Positions 35,509 to 42,490 of a stretch of 64,000 bases of DNA are shown here, piece by piece (the first letter of the stretch is position 1; every line of letters begins with the position of its first letter). The DNA is from an uncultured Lachnospiraceae bacterium (lineage in GTDB: Bacteria > Bacillota > Clostridia > Lachnospirales > Lachnospiraceae). The stretch spans positions 21,427 to 85,426 of the forward strand of contig CAJUHP010000014.1 in the NCBI GenBank assembly GCA_910586125.1, written 5' to 3'. The notes under the pieces were generated by a model. It ran no database searches. It was given only the letters and a program-made list of their open reading frames with translations, and was not told the origin of the DNA. A program made the position numbers and the translations under genes.

Positions 35509-36051
35509 ATGGAGGAAGAGAGGGAGAAGCAGCAAAAGCTTTTGAAGAAAACGGCTGAGGAGACGGCGCAGGGATTTTTTGAGGAGGGGTATAACTGCTG
35601 TCAGTCGGTATTTTTGGTGTTTGGAGAGCGGTACGGGTTTGACCGGGAGACGGCGTGCCGGCTGTCGGCCTCCTTTGGCGGGGGCGTGGGACGGCTGCGC
35701 CAGATCTGCGGGGCGGTCTCGGCTATGGCGCTGGTCTGCGGGTTGGAGACGGGGGCCGTGACGGGAGCCGACCAGGAGGGAAAGGCTTACAATTACGAGA
35801 ATGTGCAGAGGCTGGCGGCGCGGTTTGAGGAGCAGGCCGGGAGTCTGATCTGCCGGGAACTGCTGGGGCTGGATAAAAAAGAGTGGAACGAAGAACCGGG
35901 AGATTTGTTTGCGGCGATGGAGGGCGGCATGGGAAAGTTTCAGCCGCAGGCGAGAGACGAGAAGTATTATGCGACCAGGCCGTGCAAGAAGCTGATCGGA
36001 CTGGCGGCAAAGCTTGCGGAGGAGTGGCTTTGGGAAAGGAGACAGGGATGA
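35509..36051 (+). CDS. C-GCAxxG-C-C family protein
   Basis: A 180-residue protein of the C_GCAxxG_C_C family, named for its conserved cysteines: NCCQSVF near residue 34, ICGAVSAMALVCG near 68-80 (the GCAxxG position reads CGAVSA here) and later Cys in LICRELLG and the C-terminal RPCKKLIG. A bound metal or cluster, perhaps in redox chemistry, is assumed for the family. ATG 35509 follows AGGAGG with long spacing of 11. The frame is open 61 codons further upstream, but that part overlaps the MATE gene and lacks a ribosome site. The stop overlaps the pyrC start as ATGA, so expression of the two is coupled. Confidence 0.85.
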   Translation: MEEEREKQQKLLKKTAEETAQGFFEEGYNCCQSVFLVFGERYGFDRETACRLSASFGGGVGRLRQICGAVSAMALVCGLETGAVTGADQEGKAYNYENVQRLAARFEEQAGSLICRELLGLDKKEWNEEPGDLFAAMEGGMGKFQPQARDEKYYATRPCKKLIGLAAKLAEEWLWERRQG

Positions 36052-37352
36052 CACAGAAAAGAGGACTGATAATTCGCGGCGGACGGGTGCTGGATCCGGA
36101 TGCGGGACGGGACGGGCGCCTGGACGTCTGGATCCGGGACGGGAGGATTGAGAGGCTGACAGAGCCGGGAATTTGCGTGGAGGAAAAGGAGAGAGAGAAT
36201 TGGGAGGAGATGGAGGCTTCGGGGTGCTATGTGATGCCGGGCCTGATTGATCTGCATGTGCATCTGCGCGATCCGGGGTTTGAATACAAGGAGGACATTG
36301 AGAGCGGGAGCAAGGCGGCCGCCAGGGGAGGATTTACGACGATCTGCTGTATGGCGAATACAAAGCCGGTGACGGACTGCGCCGAGACGGCGGCGTATAT
36401 CGTGGAGAAGGCGGCCAGAGTAGCGCCGGTGCATGTGATCCCGGTGGGTGCGGTGACTGTGGGAATGCAGGGGAAGGATGTTACGGACATGGCGGCCATG
36501 AAGGCGGCCGGCGTGGGTGCTGTCAGCGAGGACGGAAAGACGGTCATGGACCGGGAAGTCTGCCGTCTGGGAATGGAGCGGGCCAGGGATCTGGATCTGG
36601 TGACGCTGGCGCACTGCGAGCACAAGGGGATGCTGGCCGGCGGCGTGATGAATGAGGGGGATGTATCCAGACGGCTGGGACTGCCGGGATTCTGCAATGG
36701 GGCGGAGGATATCATTGCAGGCCGGGATATCCTGCTGGCGGAGGAGACGGGCGCCAGGCTGCATCTGTGTCATTGCTCGACGGCGGGGAGCGTGGAGCTG
36801 CTTCGCGGGGCCAAGAAGCTGGGACTGGCGGTGACGGGCGAAGCCTGCCCGCATCATTTTACGCTGACGGAGGATGCGGTGGACGGAACGAGCGCGGATT
36901 TTAAGATGGCGCCTCCGCTCCGCACGGCGGCGGATGTAGCGGCCATCAAGGAGGGACTGGCGGACGGGACACTGGACTGTATCGCCACGGACCACGCGCC
37001 TCACGCGGCGCACGAGAAAGCTCTGGGCATGAAGGACGCGCCCTGCGGGATCGTGGGGCTGGAGACAGCGGTTTCGCTGGTGATCAGTGAATTGGTGCGG
37101 CCCGGCGTGCTGACTCCGCTGCAGATGGCGGAGAAGATGAGCCGCAATCCGGCCCGAATCCTGGGAATAGCAAAGGGAACGCTGGCTGTGGGGAGCACGG
37201 CGGACGTGACGGTGATCGATCCGGAGGCGGAATATACGGTGGATCGGGAAAGCTTTGTATCCCGGTCAAAAAATACGCCGTTTCATGGGCGGCGCGTGTA
37301 TGGGCGCGTGGAGGCGACGATTGTGGAGGGTAAAGTTGTTTACCGGCGATAA
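36048..37352 (+). CDS. pyrC: Dihydroorotase
   Basis: A 434-residue class I dihydroorotase of the amidohydrolase superfamily; it cyclises carbamoyl-aspartate to dihydroorotate in pyrimidine synthesis. Zinc ligands: HVHLRDPG (HxH near residue 67-69), the EACPHHF histidine near 275, and catalytic Asp in ATDHAPHA near 318. ANTKPVTD after the first motif binds substrate in this class. ATG 36048 overlaps the previous stop (ATGA); the upstream in-frame codons lie wholly inside that gene. Placed away from other pyr genes, so regulation with them is not evident here. Confidence 0.96.
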   Translation: MTQKRGLIIRGGRVLDPDAGRDGRLDVWIRDGRIERLTEPGICVEEKERENWEEMEASGCYVMPGLIDLHVHLRDPGFEYKEDIESGSKAAARGGFTTICCMANTKPVTDCAETAAYIVEKAARVAPVHVIPVGAVTVGMQGKDVTDMAAMKAAGVGAVSEDGKTVMDREVCRLGMERARDLDLVTLAHCEHKGMLAGGVMNEGDVSRRLGLPGFCNGAEDIIAGRDILLAEETGARLHLCHCSTAGSVELLRGAKKLGLAVTGEACPHHFTLTEDAVDGTSADFKMAPPLRTAADVAAIKEGLADGTLDCIATDHAPHAAHEKALGMKDAPCGIVGLETAVSLVISELVRPGVLTPLQMAEKMSRNPARILGIAKGTLAVGSTADVTVIDPEAEYTVDRESFVSRSKNTPFHGRRVYGRVEATIVEGKVVYRR

Positions 37353-37357
37353 TGCTC

Positions 37358-37386
37358 TTGATAAAGGGATTCGATTTTGGTATAGT
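37358..37386 (+). promoter_or_regulatory. Promoter of aroD
   Basis: -35 TTGATA at 37358-37363 and -10 TATAGT at 37381-37386 with a 17-base spacer, directly after the pyrC stop. Confidence 0.75.
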
Positions 37387-37451
37387 AAAACCAGTTTAAT
37401 CCATACAGACCAGATAACTGGCAGCCTATCATGCTACAGGGAGGAAAGGCT

Positions 37452-38231
37452 TTGATCAGAATCAGAGATATGGAATTGGGTTCGGGGATTCCGAAGATCT
37501 GTGTTCCGGTGGTGGAAACCACGCCGCAAGCGATTCGAGAGGCAGCGCGCCGGGCGAGCAATTCGGCGGCGGATCTGCTGGAATGGCGGGCGGATTATCT
37601 GGAAGGGGAAATCGAGCCCGAAAGGATCGTGCAGGTACTTTCAGAAATCCGCAATGAGATCGGCGGGATGCCGCTTTTGTTTACGTTCCGCTCCCTGGCG
37701 GAGGGCGGGGCCGCGCCGAAGAAACTGACTGAGGAGGAATATCTGAGCATTGGCCGCGCCGTGATCGGCAGCAGGCAGGCAGATCTCATGGATGTGGAGC
37801 TGCGCGGCGGAGAGACGGTGATGAGAACCCTGGTGCGTGACGCGCATGAGGCGGGACAGTGGATTCTGGCCTCCAGCCACGATTTCAAAAAGACGCCATC
37901 CGAGCAGGAGATGGCGGCCTGCTTTGCACAGATGGAGGCGTGGGGAGCTGATATTTTGAAGCAGGCGGTGATGCCGCAAAATCAGGAGGACGTGCTGCGT
38001 CTGCTCGCCGTGTGCCAAAGAACCGTTCAGGGGACACGTCGGCCTGTTGTGGCGATCTCCATGGGGGGAAGAGGGCTGGAAAGCCGGATCTGCGCCGAAG
38101 CCTTTGGTTCGGCGGTGACATTTGGCAGCCTGGGAAAAGCGTCGGCGCCGGGGCAGTTGAACATAGAAGAACTATCGCAGATTTTACAGATCCTGCACCG
38201 GGCCCGCAGGGAACAAGAGCCGCAGGGATAA
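37452..38231 (+). CDS. aroD: Type I 3-dehydroquinate dehydratase
   Basis: A 259-residue type I dehydroquinase that converts 3-dehydroquinate to 3-dehydroshikimate through a Schiff base. Visible elements: LEWRADYLEG near residues 45-54 (substrate binding), the general-base histidine in ASSHDFKKTP near 143, the Schiff-base lysine in DILKQAVMPQ near 170, and the C-terminal arginine-containing GSLGKASAPGQL. A TTG start at 37452 is chosen because it lies 7 bases after GGGAGG; the ATG at 37431 precedes that site. Single gene or two-gene unit with the DIP1984 gene. It stands apart from other shikimate genes, as is common for aroD in these bacteria. Confidence 0.93.
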   Translation: MIRIRDMELGSGIPKICVPVVETTPQAIREAARRASNSAADLLEWRADYLEGEIEPERIVQVLSEIRNEIGGMPLLFTFRSLAEGGAAPKKLTEEEYLSIGRAVIGSRQADLMDVELRGGETVMRTLVRDAHEAGQWILASSHDFKKTPSEQEMAACFAQMEAWGADILKQAVMPQNQEDVLRLLAVCQRTVQGTRRPVVAISMGGRGLESRICAEAFGSAVTFGSLGKASAPGQLNIEELSQILQILHRARREQEPQG

Positions 38232-38315
38232 ACGCCGGGCGGCGCATCCTCTGCGGCAAGGGGGAATGCCGGCAGCAGGAAAAGGCTGCCATTGCAGAAC
38301 AGGAGGAACAGGATT

Positions 38316-38768
38316 ATGAAACTAGCATATGCTTTGACGGAACGGGCGGATCTGCAGCGGCGGCTGTCGGAATTGGAAACCCGCCTGATGACGAACGCCA
38401 AGGTGCAGGAGGGGGAGGAACCGGCGGAAGATCCGGAAAGCCTTTTGAAAGAGATGGACGCTCTGCTGACGCAACTGGAAGAGCTGATCGAGCGGATCAA
38501 CCGCACCAACAGCGCTGTGACGGATCAGGGAGAGACGCTGACGGCTCTGTTGGCCAGACGGGATTGTCTGAGCAGACGCCTGCAGATTATGCGCAATTTT
38601 TTAAACAGCGCCAGCTCCCTGGTAAGCCGGAGCTCCCGCTCGGAAATCCGGATACGGAGCACGGTGCCGGTGGCAAAATTCCAGAAAGAGGTGGATGGTC
38701 TTTCCAGAGAACTCCGCGAGCTGGACGCCCGGATTCAGGGACTGAACTGGACGGCGGAACTGTTATAA
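38316..38768 (+). CDS. DIP1984 family protein
   Basis: A 150-residue, mostly helical soluble protein of the DIP1984 family (also called septicolysin-like). The two halves are helical hairpins: LAYALTERADLQRRLSELETRL at the N-terminus, and a central ELIERINRTNSAV followed by LLARRDCLSRRLQIMRNFL. A helix-rich end contains KFQKEVDGLSRELRELDARIQ. Strong coiled-coil character suggests self-association. The ATG follows AGGAGG. No function is established for the family. A structured non-coding region follows. Confidence 0.88.
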   Translation: MKLAYALTERADLQRRLSELETRLMTNAKVQEGEEPAEDPESLLKEMDALLTQLEELIERINRTNSAVTDQGETLTALLARRDCLSRRLQIMRNFLNSASSLVSRSSRSEIRIRSTVPVAKFQKEVDGLSRELRELDARIQGLNWTAELL

Positions 38769-38784
38769 AAAGAAAAGATGGTAA

Positions 38785-38930
38785 TCTAAACGGGTGGGCG
38801 CGATCTCTCCCGGCTGAGAATAAGCCGGCTCCATGGTAGACGCAGGGCGCGTATCAGGTTCGATTCCTGTTTATAGTGCATGCCCAGCATATGGCACATG
38901 AGCAAGTTTTATCGTGCATTTTTACAACCG
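38785..38930 (+). ncRNA. Structured RNA candidate with tRNA-like T-arm (raiA-motif-like?)
   Basis: The 395 bases between the DIP1984 and feoA genes hold no credible ORF, but the first part is GC-rich and folds by eye. CCGGCT at 38810-38815 pairs with AGCCGG at 38823-38828 across a 7-base loop. CAGG-TTCGATT-CCTG at 38855-38869 is a perfect tRNA-like T-arm with the GGTTCGATTCC signature. GTGC at 38877-38880 pairs with GCAC at 38894-38897. No tRNA acceptor stem, anticodon arm with U33, or tmRNA-like tag frame fits. Size, class of host and T-loop recall the clostridial raiA-motif RNA; that name is a guess from memory. The ends are uncertain. Confidence 0.5.
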
Positions 38931-39018
38931 CAGCGCCAGCGTTTGGATGAGGGCGGAGTCAGGGGAAAACATTCTTTTTATGCGGGCTTTTTAAAGAATC
39001 CAAAAATGAAAAAAGTAC

Positions 39019-39078
39019 TTGACAAAATAGTTAGTATATGCTAACTTATATATTGACTAAAGGTTAGCAATAACTAAC
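39019..39078 (+). promoter_or_regulatory. feo promoter region with two DtxR/IdeR-type operators
   Basis: A consensus -35 TTGACA is at 39019-39024. Two palindromes of the same form follow: AGTTAG-TATATG-CTAACT at 39029-39046 and GTTAG-CAATAA-CTAAC at 39063-39078, offset by 33-34 bases (about three helical turns). TTAG-N6-CTAA matches the core of DtxR/IdeR-family iron boxes. The first site covers the -35/-10 spacer and the -10 region (TAACTT or TATATT), as expected for iron-dependent repression of the feo genes. Confidence 0.75.
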
Positions 39079-39163
39079 TTTTTTGGGAGGCTGTAATAGA
39101 GAATGTAAGCAGCAGGTTGAAAAAAGCATCCAACAAAGAAAAAGGAAGAGTGAGGTGACGGAT

Positions 39164-39373
39164 ATGCCCCTTGCGATGGCAAAAACCGGAGAAGAGAACG
39201 AGATCCGGAAAGTGGGAGGAAAACCGGAGGTCCGCCGGTTTTTGGAGAATTTGGGTTTTGTAACAGGCGCTTTGGTGTCAGTGGTTTCAGAAAACGCCGG
39301 TAATGTGATTGTGAAGATCCGGGAATCCCGTGTGGCAATCAGCCGGGAGATGGCGCTGAAAATCATGATTTAA
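39164..39373 (+). CDS. feoA: FeoA family ferrous iron transport protein, first copy
   Basis: A 69-residue SH3-like FeoA protein (MPLAMAKTGEENEIRKVGG, then NLGFVTGALVSVVSENAGNVIVKI). FeoA proteins assist the FeoB transporter at the cytoplasmic face. ATG 39164 follows GAGGTGACGG; the frame extends 27 codons upstream but without a ribosome site and through the second iron box region. First gene of the feo operon. Confidence 0.9.
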   Translation: MPLAMAKTGEENEIRKVGGKPEVRRFLENLGFVTGALVSVVSENAGNVIVKIRESRVAISREMALKIMI

Positions 39374-39387
39374 GAGGAGGAGAGAGA

Positions 39388-39609
39388 ATGAGAACATTAC
39401 GGGAAGTAAAATGCGGTGAAACGGCCCGCGTGGTCAAAGTATCCGGAGAAGGCGCTGTAAAACGGCGTATCATGGATATGGGAATTGTAAAAGGGGTGGA
39501 GATTTTTGTCCATAAAGTGGCGCCTCTTGGCGATCCGATTGAGGTGACGGTGCGGGGCTATGAGCTGTCTCTGCGCAAGGCGGATGCGGGGAGGATTGAG
39601 GTAGAGTAA
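39388..39609 (+). CDS. feoA: FeoA family ferrous iron transport protein, second copy
   Basis: A 73-residue FeoA domain protein (TLREVKCGETARVVKVSGEG, then RRIMDMGIVKGVEIFVHKVAPLGDPIEV), closer to the canonical FeoA pattern with the MG and PLGDP motifs. It lies 14 bases after the first copy, which is clearly divergent from it, so the two probably have distinct roles. Followed by a small hairpin before feoB. Confidence 0.93.
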   Translation: MRTLREVKCGETARVVKVSGEGAVKRRIMDMGIVKGVEIFVHKVAPLGDPIEVTVRGYELSLRKADAGRIEVE

Positions 39610-39627
39610 TCAGCGCCGTAAAGAGAG

Positions 39628-39649
39628 AATCCTGCGAGACAGGATTTTT
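39628..39649 (+). terminator. Small intra-operon hairpin between feoA and feoB
   Basis: AATCCTG-CGAGA-CAGGATT followed by TTT. A 7-base stem with a T-run; it may partly terminate transcription and lower feoB relative to feoA, or stabilise the feoA mRNA end. Confidence 0.6.
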
Positions 39650-39694
39650 ATTCAAGAAAGAAGTTAGTCAAAACAAACCGAAGGAGAGAGGAAA

Positions 39695-42184
39695 ATGTCG
39701 ATCAAAATTGCACTGGCGGGAAATCCCAACTGCGGGAAGACAACGCTGTTCAACGCGCTGACGGGTTCTAATCAGTTTGTGGGAAACTGGCCCGGCGTGA
39801 CCGTGGAGAAAAAAGAAGGAAAGCTTAAGGAACACAGGGACGTGACCATCGTGGATTTGCCGGGTATCTATTCGCTGTCGCCGTACACGCTGGAGGAAGT
39901 GGTGGCGAGAAATTATCTGATTACCGAGCGGCCCGATGTGATTCTCAATATTATCGACGGTACGAATCTGGAGAGAAATCTGTATCTGACTACGCAACTG
40001 GCAGAATTGGGAATTCCTATGATAGCGGCTGTGAACATGATGGATGTGGTGGAGCGAGACGGAGACCGGATTCATGTAAAATCTCTGAAAAAAGCGCTTG
40101 GCTGCGAGGTATACGAGATTTCCGCGCTGAAGGGAAGCGGCGTCATGGAGGCGGCGAATGCCTGTGTCAGACTGGCAGAAAGCGGAGAAAAGACCATGCC
40201 TCAGCACAGCTTTTGCGGCAGCGTGGAACATGCGCTGGCTCATATTGAGGAGTATGCCCTTCATGACCGTTCGCAGGAAGAACAGCGCTGGTATGCGATC
40301 AAGCTTTTTGAGCGGGATGAAAAGATCATTGAGCAATTGGGACTGGACGAGGAAAAGATCTCGCATATCGAACAGGATATCACAGACTGCGAAAGAGAGC
40401 TTGACGACGATGCGGAGAGTATTATTACCGGAGAACGCTACTCGTATATCGATTCGGTGATCCGGGGCTGTTATGAGAAAAAAAGGAAAGGCCGGGCTTC
40501 TGTGTCAGACCAGATTGACCGGATTGTGACAAACCGTTTCCTGGCGCTGCCGTTTTTTGCGCTCGTCATGGTGATTGTCTATTATGTCTCTGTCACCAGC
40601 GTGGGAAGCGTTGCCACGGACTGGGCCAACGACGGCGTTTTCGGGGACGGCTGGCATCTGTTTGGCATCGGCAGCGCCGCATATGAGGAAGCAGCGGAGG
40701 AATATGAGGACGCGCGCCAAAAGACAGAAGCTTATCTGGCGGCCGCAGAGGAGGCGGGGATCGACGTGGCTGCAATGACGGCCGCTTTGGACGCAGGGGA
40801 ATCCGAACTCTATGAAACGCTGGCACGGCAGATTGCCGGAGCAGGTGAAGCGGCCAGCGTTGTCGGAACGGCACAGGTGCTGGACGACAACGGCGAAGTG
40901 GAGGAAACGTTCCCGGTCTTTGCACAGGATTTCCTGGAGGCTGTGAAAGCAGAAGAACCGGAGGCCGCCGGTTACGGCGTCTGGATTCCGGGAATCCCCG
41001 TTCTGGCAGAAGGCGTTTTGGAAACACTGGGGACGGCAAAGTGGCTGAACAGCCTGATCCTGGATGGTATCATCGGCGGCGTCGGAGCGGTTCTGGGCTT
41101 TGTTCCTCAGATTCTGGTGCTGTTTCTTTTCCTGGCGTTTTTGGAAGCCTGCGGCTATATGGCAAGAATCGCTTTTATTATGGATCGCATTTTCCGCCGT
41201 TTCGGCCTGTCTGGAAAATCTTTTATTCCGATGCTCATCGGCACAGGATGCGGCGTGCCCGGTATCATGGCCAGCCGTACCATCGAAAATGACCGGGACC
41301 GCAAGATGACGATTCTGACCACAACCTTTATTCCCTGCAGCGCCAAGCTGCCGATTATCGCCCTGATCGCCGGGGCAATGTTTGGCGGAGCCTGGTGGGT
41401 CTCGCCCAGCGCATATTTTTTAGGGATTGCGGCGATCATTGTTTCTGGTATTATATTAAAGAAGACAAAAATGTTTGCCGGCGACCCGGCGCCGTTTGTC
41501 ATGGAGCTTCCCGCCTATCGCTTGCCGGCGGCAGGCAATATTCTGCGCAGCATGTGGGAGCGCGGCTGGTCCTTTATCAAAAAAGCCGGCACAATTATTC
41601 TCTTGTCCTCCATCGTTCTGTGGTTTTTGCAGGGCTTTGGCTGGGAGGACGGCGGGTTCTGCATGGTGGAGAATCTGAACAACAGTGTTCTGGCAAGGAT
41701 TGGCGGGATGGTGGCGCCCCTGTTTGCACCGCTTGGGTGGGGGGACTGGAAAGCGGCCGTGGCGGCTGTCACCGGCTTGGTCGCCAAGGAAAATGTAGTC
41801 AATACCTTTGGGATTCTCTACAGCGGCCTGGATGAAGTGTCGGAGAACGGATGGCAGATATGGGCCAATATGCGGCTGGAATTTACCGCGCTCAGCGCGT
41901 ATTCGTTCCTGGCGTTCAATCTGCTGTGCGCTCCCTGCTTTGCGGCCATGGGAGCGATCAAACGCGAGATGAATTCGGCCAAATGGACCTGGTTTGCGAT
42001 CGGGTATCAGACGCTGTTCGCCTATGCGGTGAGTTTGTGCATTTATCAGATCGGCACACTGCTGTCAGGAGGCGGTTTTGGGATCGCTACGGCGGCGGCT
42101 CTGGCTGTGATGGCTGCATTTTTGTATCTGCTGTTTCGGCCGGATCGGAAAAGCAGGCCTCTGAAGAAGCCGGTCGCGGCCTGA
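39695..42184 (+). CDS. feoB: Ferrous iron transporter FeoB
   Basis: An 829-residue Fe2+ transporter with N-terminal G domain: G1 GNPNCGKTTLF (residues 9-19), G3 DLPG near 53, G4 NMMD near 114, followed by the helical GDI-like domain (about 170-250). The membrane part has two Gate motifs, including the GTGCGVPG (about 525) and FIPCSAKLPI (about 550) cysteine-containing regions. The protein is about 100 residues longer than many clostridial FeoB. The extra part is an acidic, alanine/glutamate-rich segment at about 325-430 between the first and second membrane helices, probably outside the cell. Third gene of the iron-regulated operon. Confidence 0.96.
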   Translation: MSIKIALAGNPNCGKTTLFNALTGSNQFVGNWPGVTVEKKEGKLKEHRDVTIVDLPGIYSLSPYTLEEVVARNYLITERPDVILNIIDGTNLERNLYLTTQLAELGIPMIAAVNMMDVVERDGDRIHVKSLKKALGCEVYEISALKGSGVMEAANACVRLAESGEKTMPQHSFCGSVEHALAHIEEYALHDRSQEEQRWYAIKLFERDEKIIEQLGLDEEKISHIEQDITDCERELDDDAESIITGERYSYIDSVIRGCYEKKRKGRASVSDQIDRIVTNRFLALPFFALVMVIVYYVSVTSVGSVATDWANDGVFGDGWHLFGIGSAAYEEAAEEYEDARQKTEAYLAAAEEAGIDVAAMTAALDAGESELYETLARQIAGAGEAASVVGTAQVLDDNGEVEETFPVFAQDFLEAVKAEEPEAAGYGVWIPGIPVLAEGVLETLGTAKWLNSLILDGIIGGVGAVLGFVPQILVLFLFLAFLEACGYMARIAFIMDRIFRRFGLSGKSFIPMLIGTGCGVPGIMASRTIENDRDRKMTILTTTFIPCSAKLPIIALIAGAMFGGAWWVSPSAYFLGIAAIIVSGIILKKTKMFAGDPAPFVMELPAYRLPAAGNILRSMWERGWSFIKKAGTIILLSSIVLWFLQGFGWEDGGFCMVENLNNSVLARIGGMVAPLFAPLGWGDWKAAVAAVTGLVAKENVVNTFGILYSGLDEVSENGWQIWANMRLEFTALSAYSFLAFNLLCAPCFAAMGAIKREMNSAKWTWFAIGYQTLFAYAVSLCIYQIGTLLSGGGFGIATAAALAVMAAFLYLLFRPDRKSRPLKKPVAA

Positions 42185-42224
42185 CCGGGTATACGGCAGA
42201 TGACTATACAGAAGGGAGCAAAAC

Positions 42225-42395
42225 ATGATCGAATTTTTGATGTCCAACCTGTCCACCATTGTGGTTTTTGCTTTGCTGCTTGTCCTGGTGGTTTTTGTTG
42301 TCCGAAAGATGCGAAAGGACAGAAAAAACGGAAAATCCTGCTGCGGGGGAAGCTGCGGCGGATGCCCGTCGGCCGGTATGTGTCACCGGCATTAA
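42225..42395 (+). CDS. FeoB-associated Cys-rich small membrane protein
   Basis: A 56-residue protein: a single membrane helix at about residues 8-27 (STIVVFALLLVLVVFVV), a basic stretch RKMRKDRKNGK, then a Cys-rich tail CCGGSCGGCPSAGMC with five cysteines, and HRH at the end. This is the usual pattern of the small FeoB-associated protein in Firmicutes feo operons, thought to help handle Fe2+. AGGGAG precedes ATG with good spacing. It lies 40 bases after feoB. Confidence 0.88.
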   Translation: MIEFLMSNLSTIVVFALLLVLVVFVVRKMRKDRKNGKSCCGGSCGGCPSAGMCHRH

Positions 42396-42422
42396 AATGA
42401 GGCCGGTTTTTGCACGGTTATC

Positions 42423-42451
42423 TTGAAACGGCAAAGGATTTGTGATACTAT
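42423..42451 (+). promoter_or_regulatory. Promoter of pepF
   Basis: -35 TTGAAA at 42423-42428 and -10 TACTAT at 42446-42451 with a 17-base spacer, 40 bases before the ATG. Confidence 0.7.
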
Positions 42452-42490
42452 AACAAACAGATACGCTCTGGTATAAAAAGGAGGACGAAA

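Noticed and set aside
38777..38882. tRNA or tRNA-Sec gene based on the T-arm
   Set aside because: No acceptor-stem complement, and the only 7-base loop that could be an anticodon loop lacks U33; no cloverleaf can be drawn.
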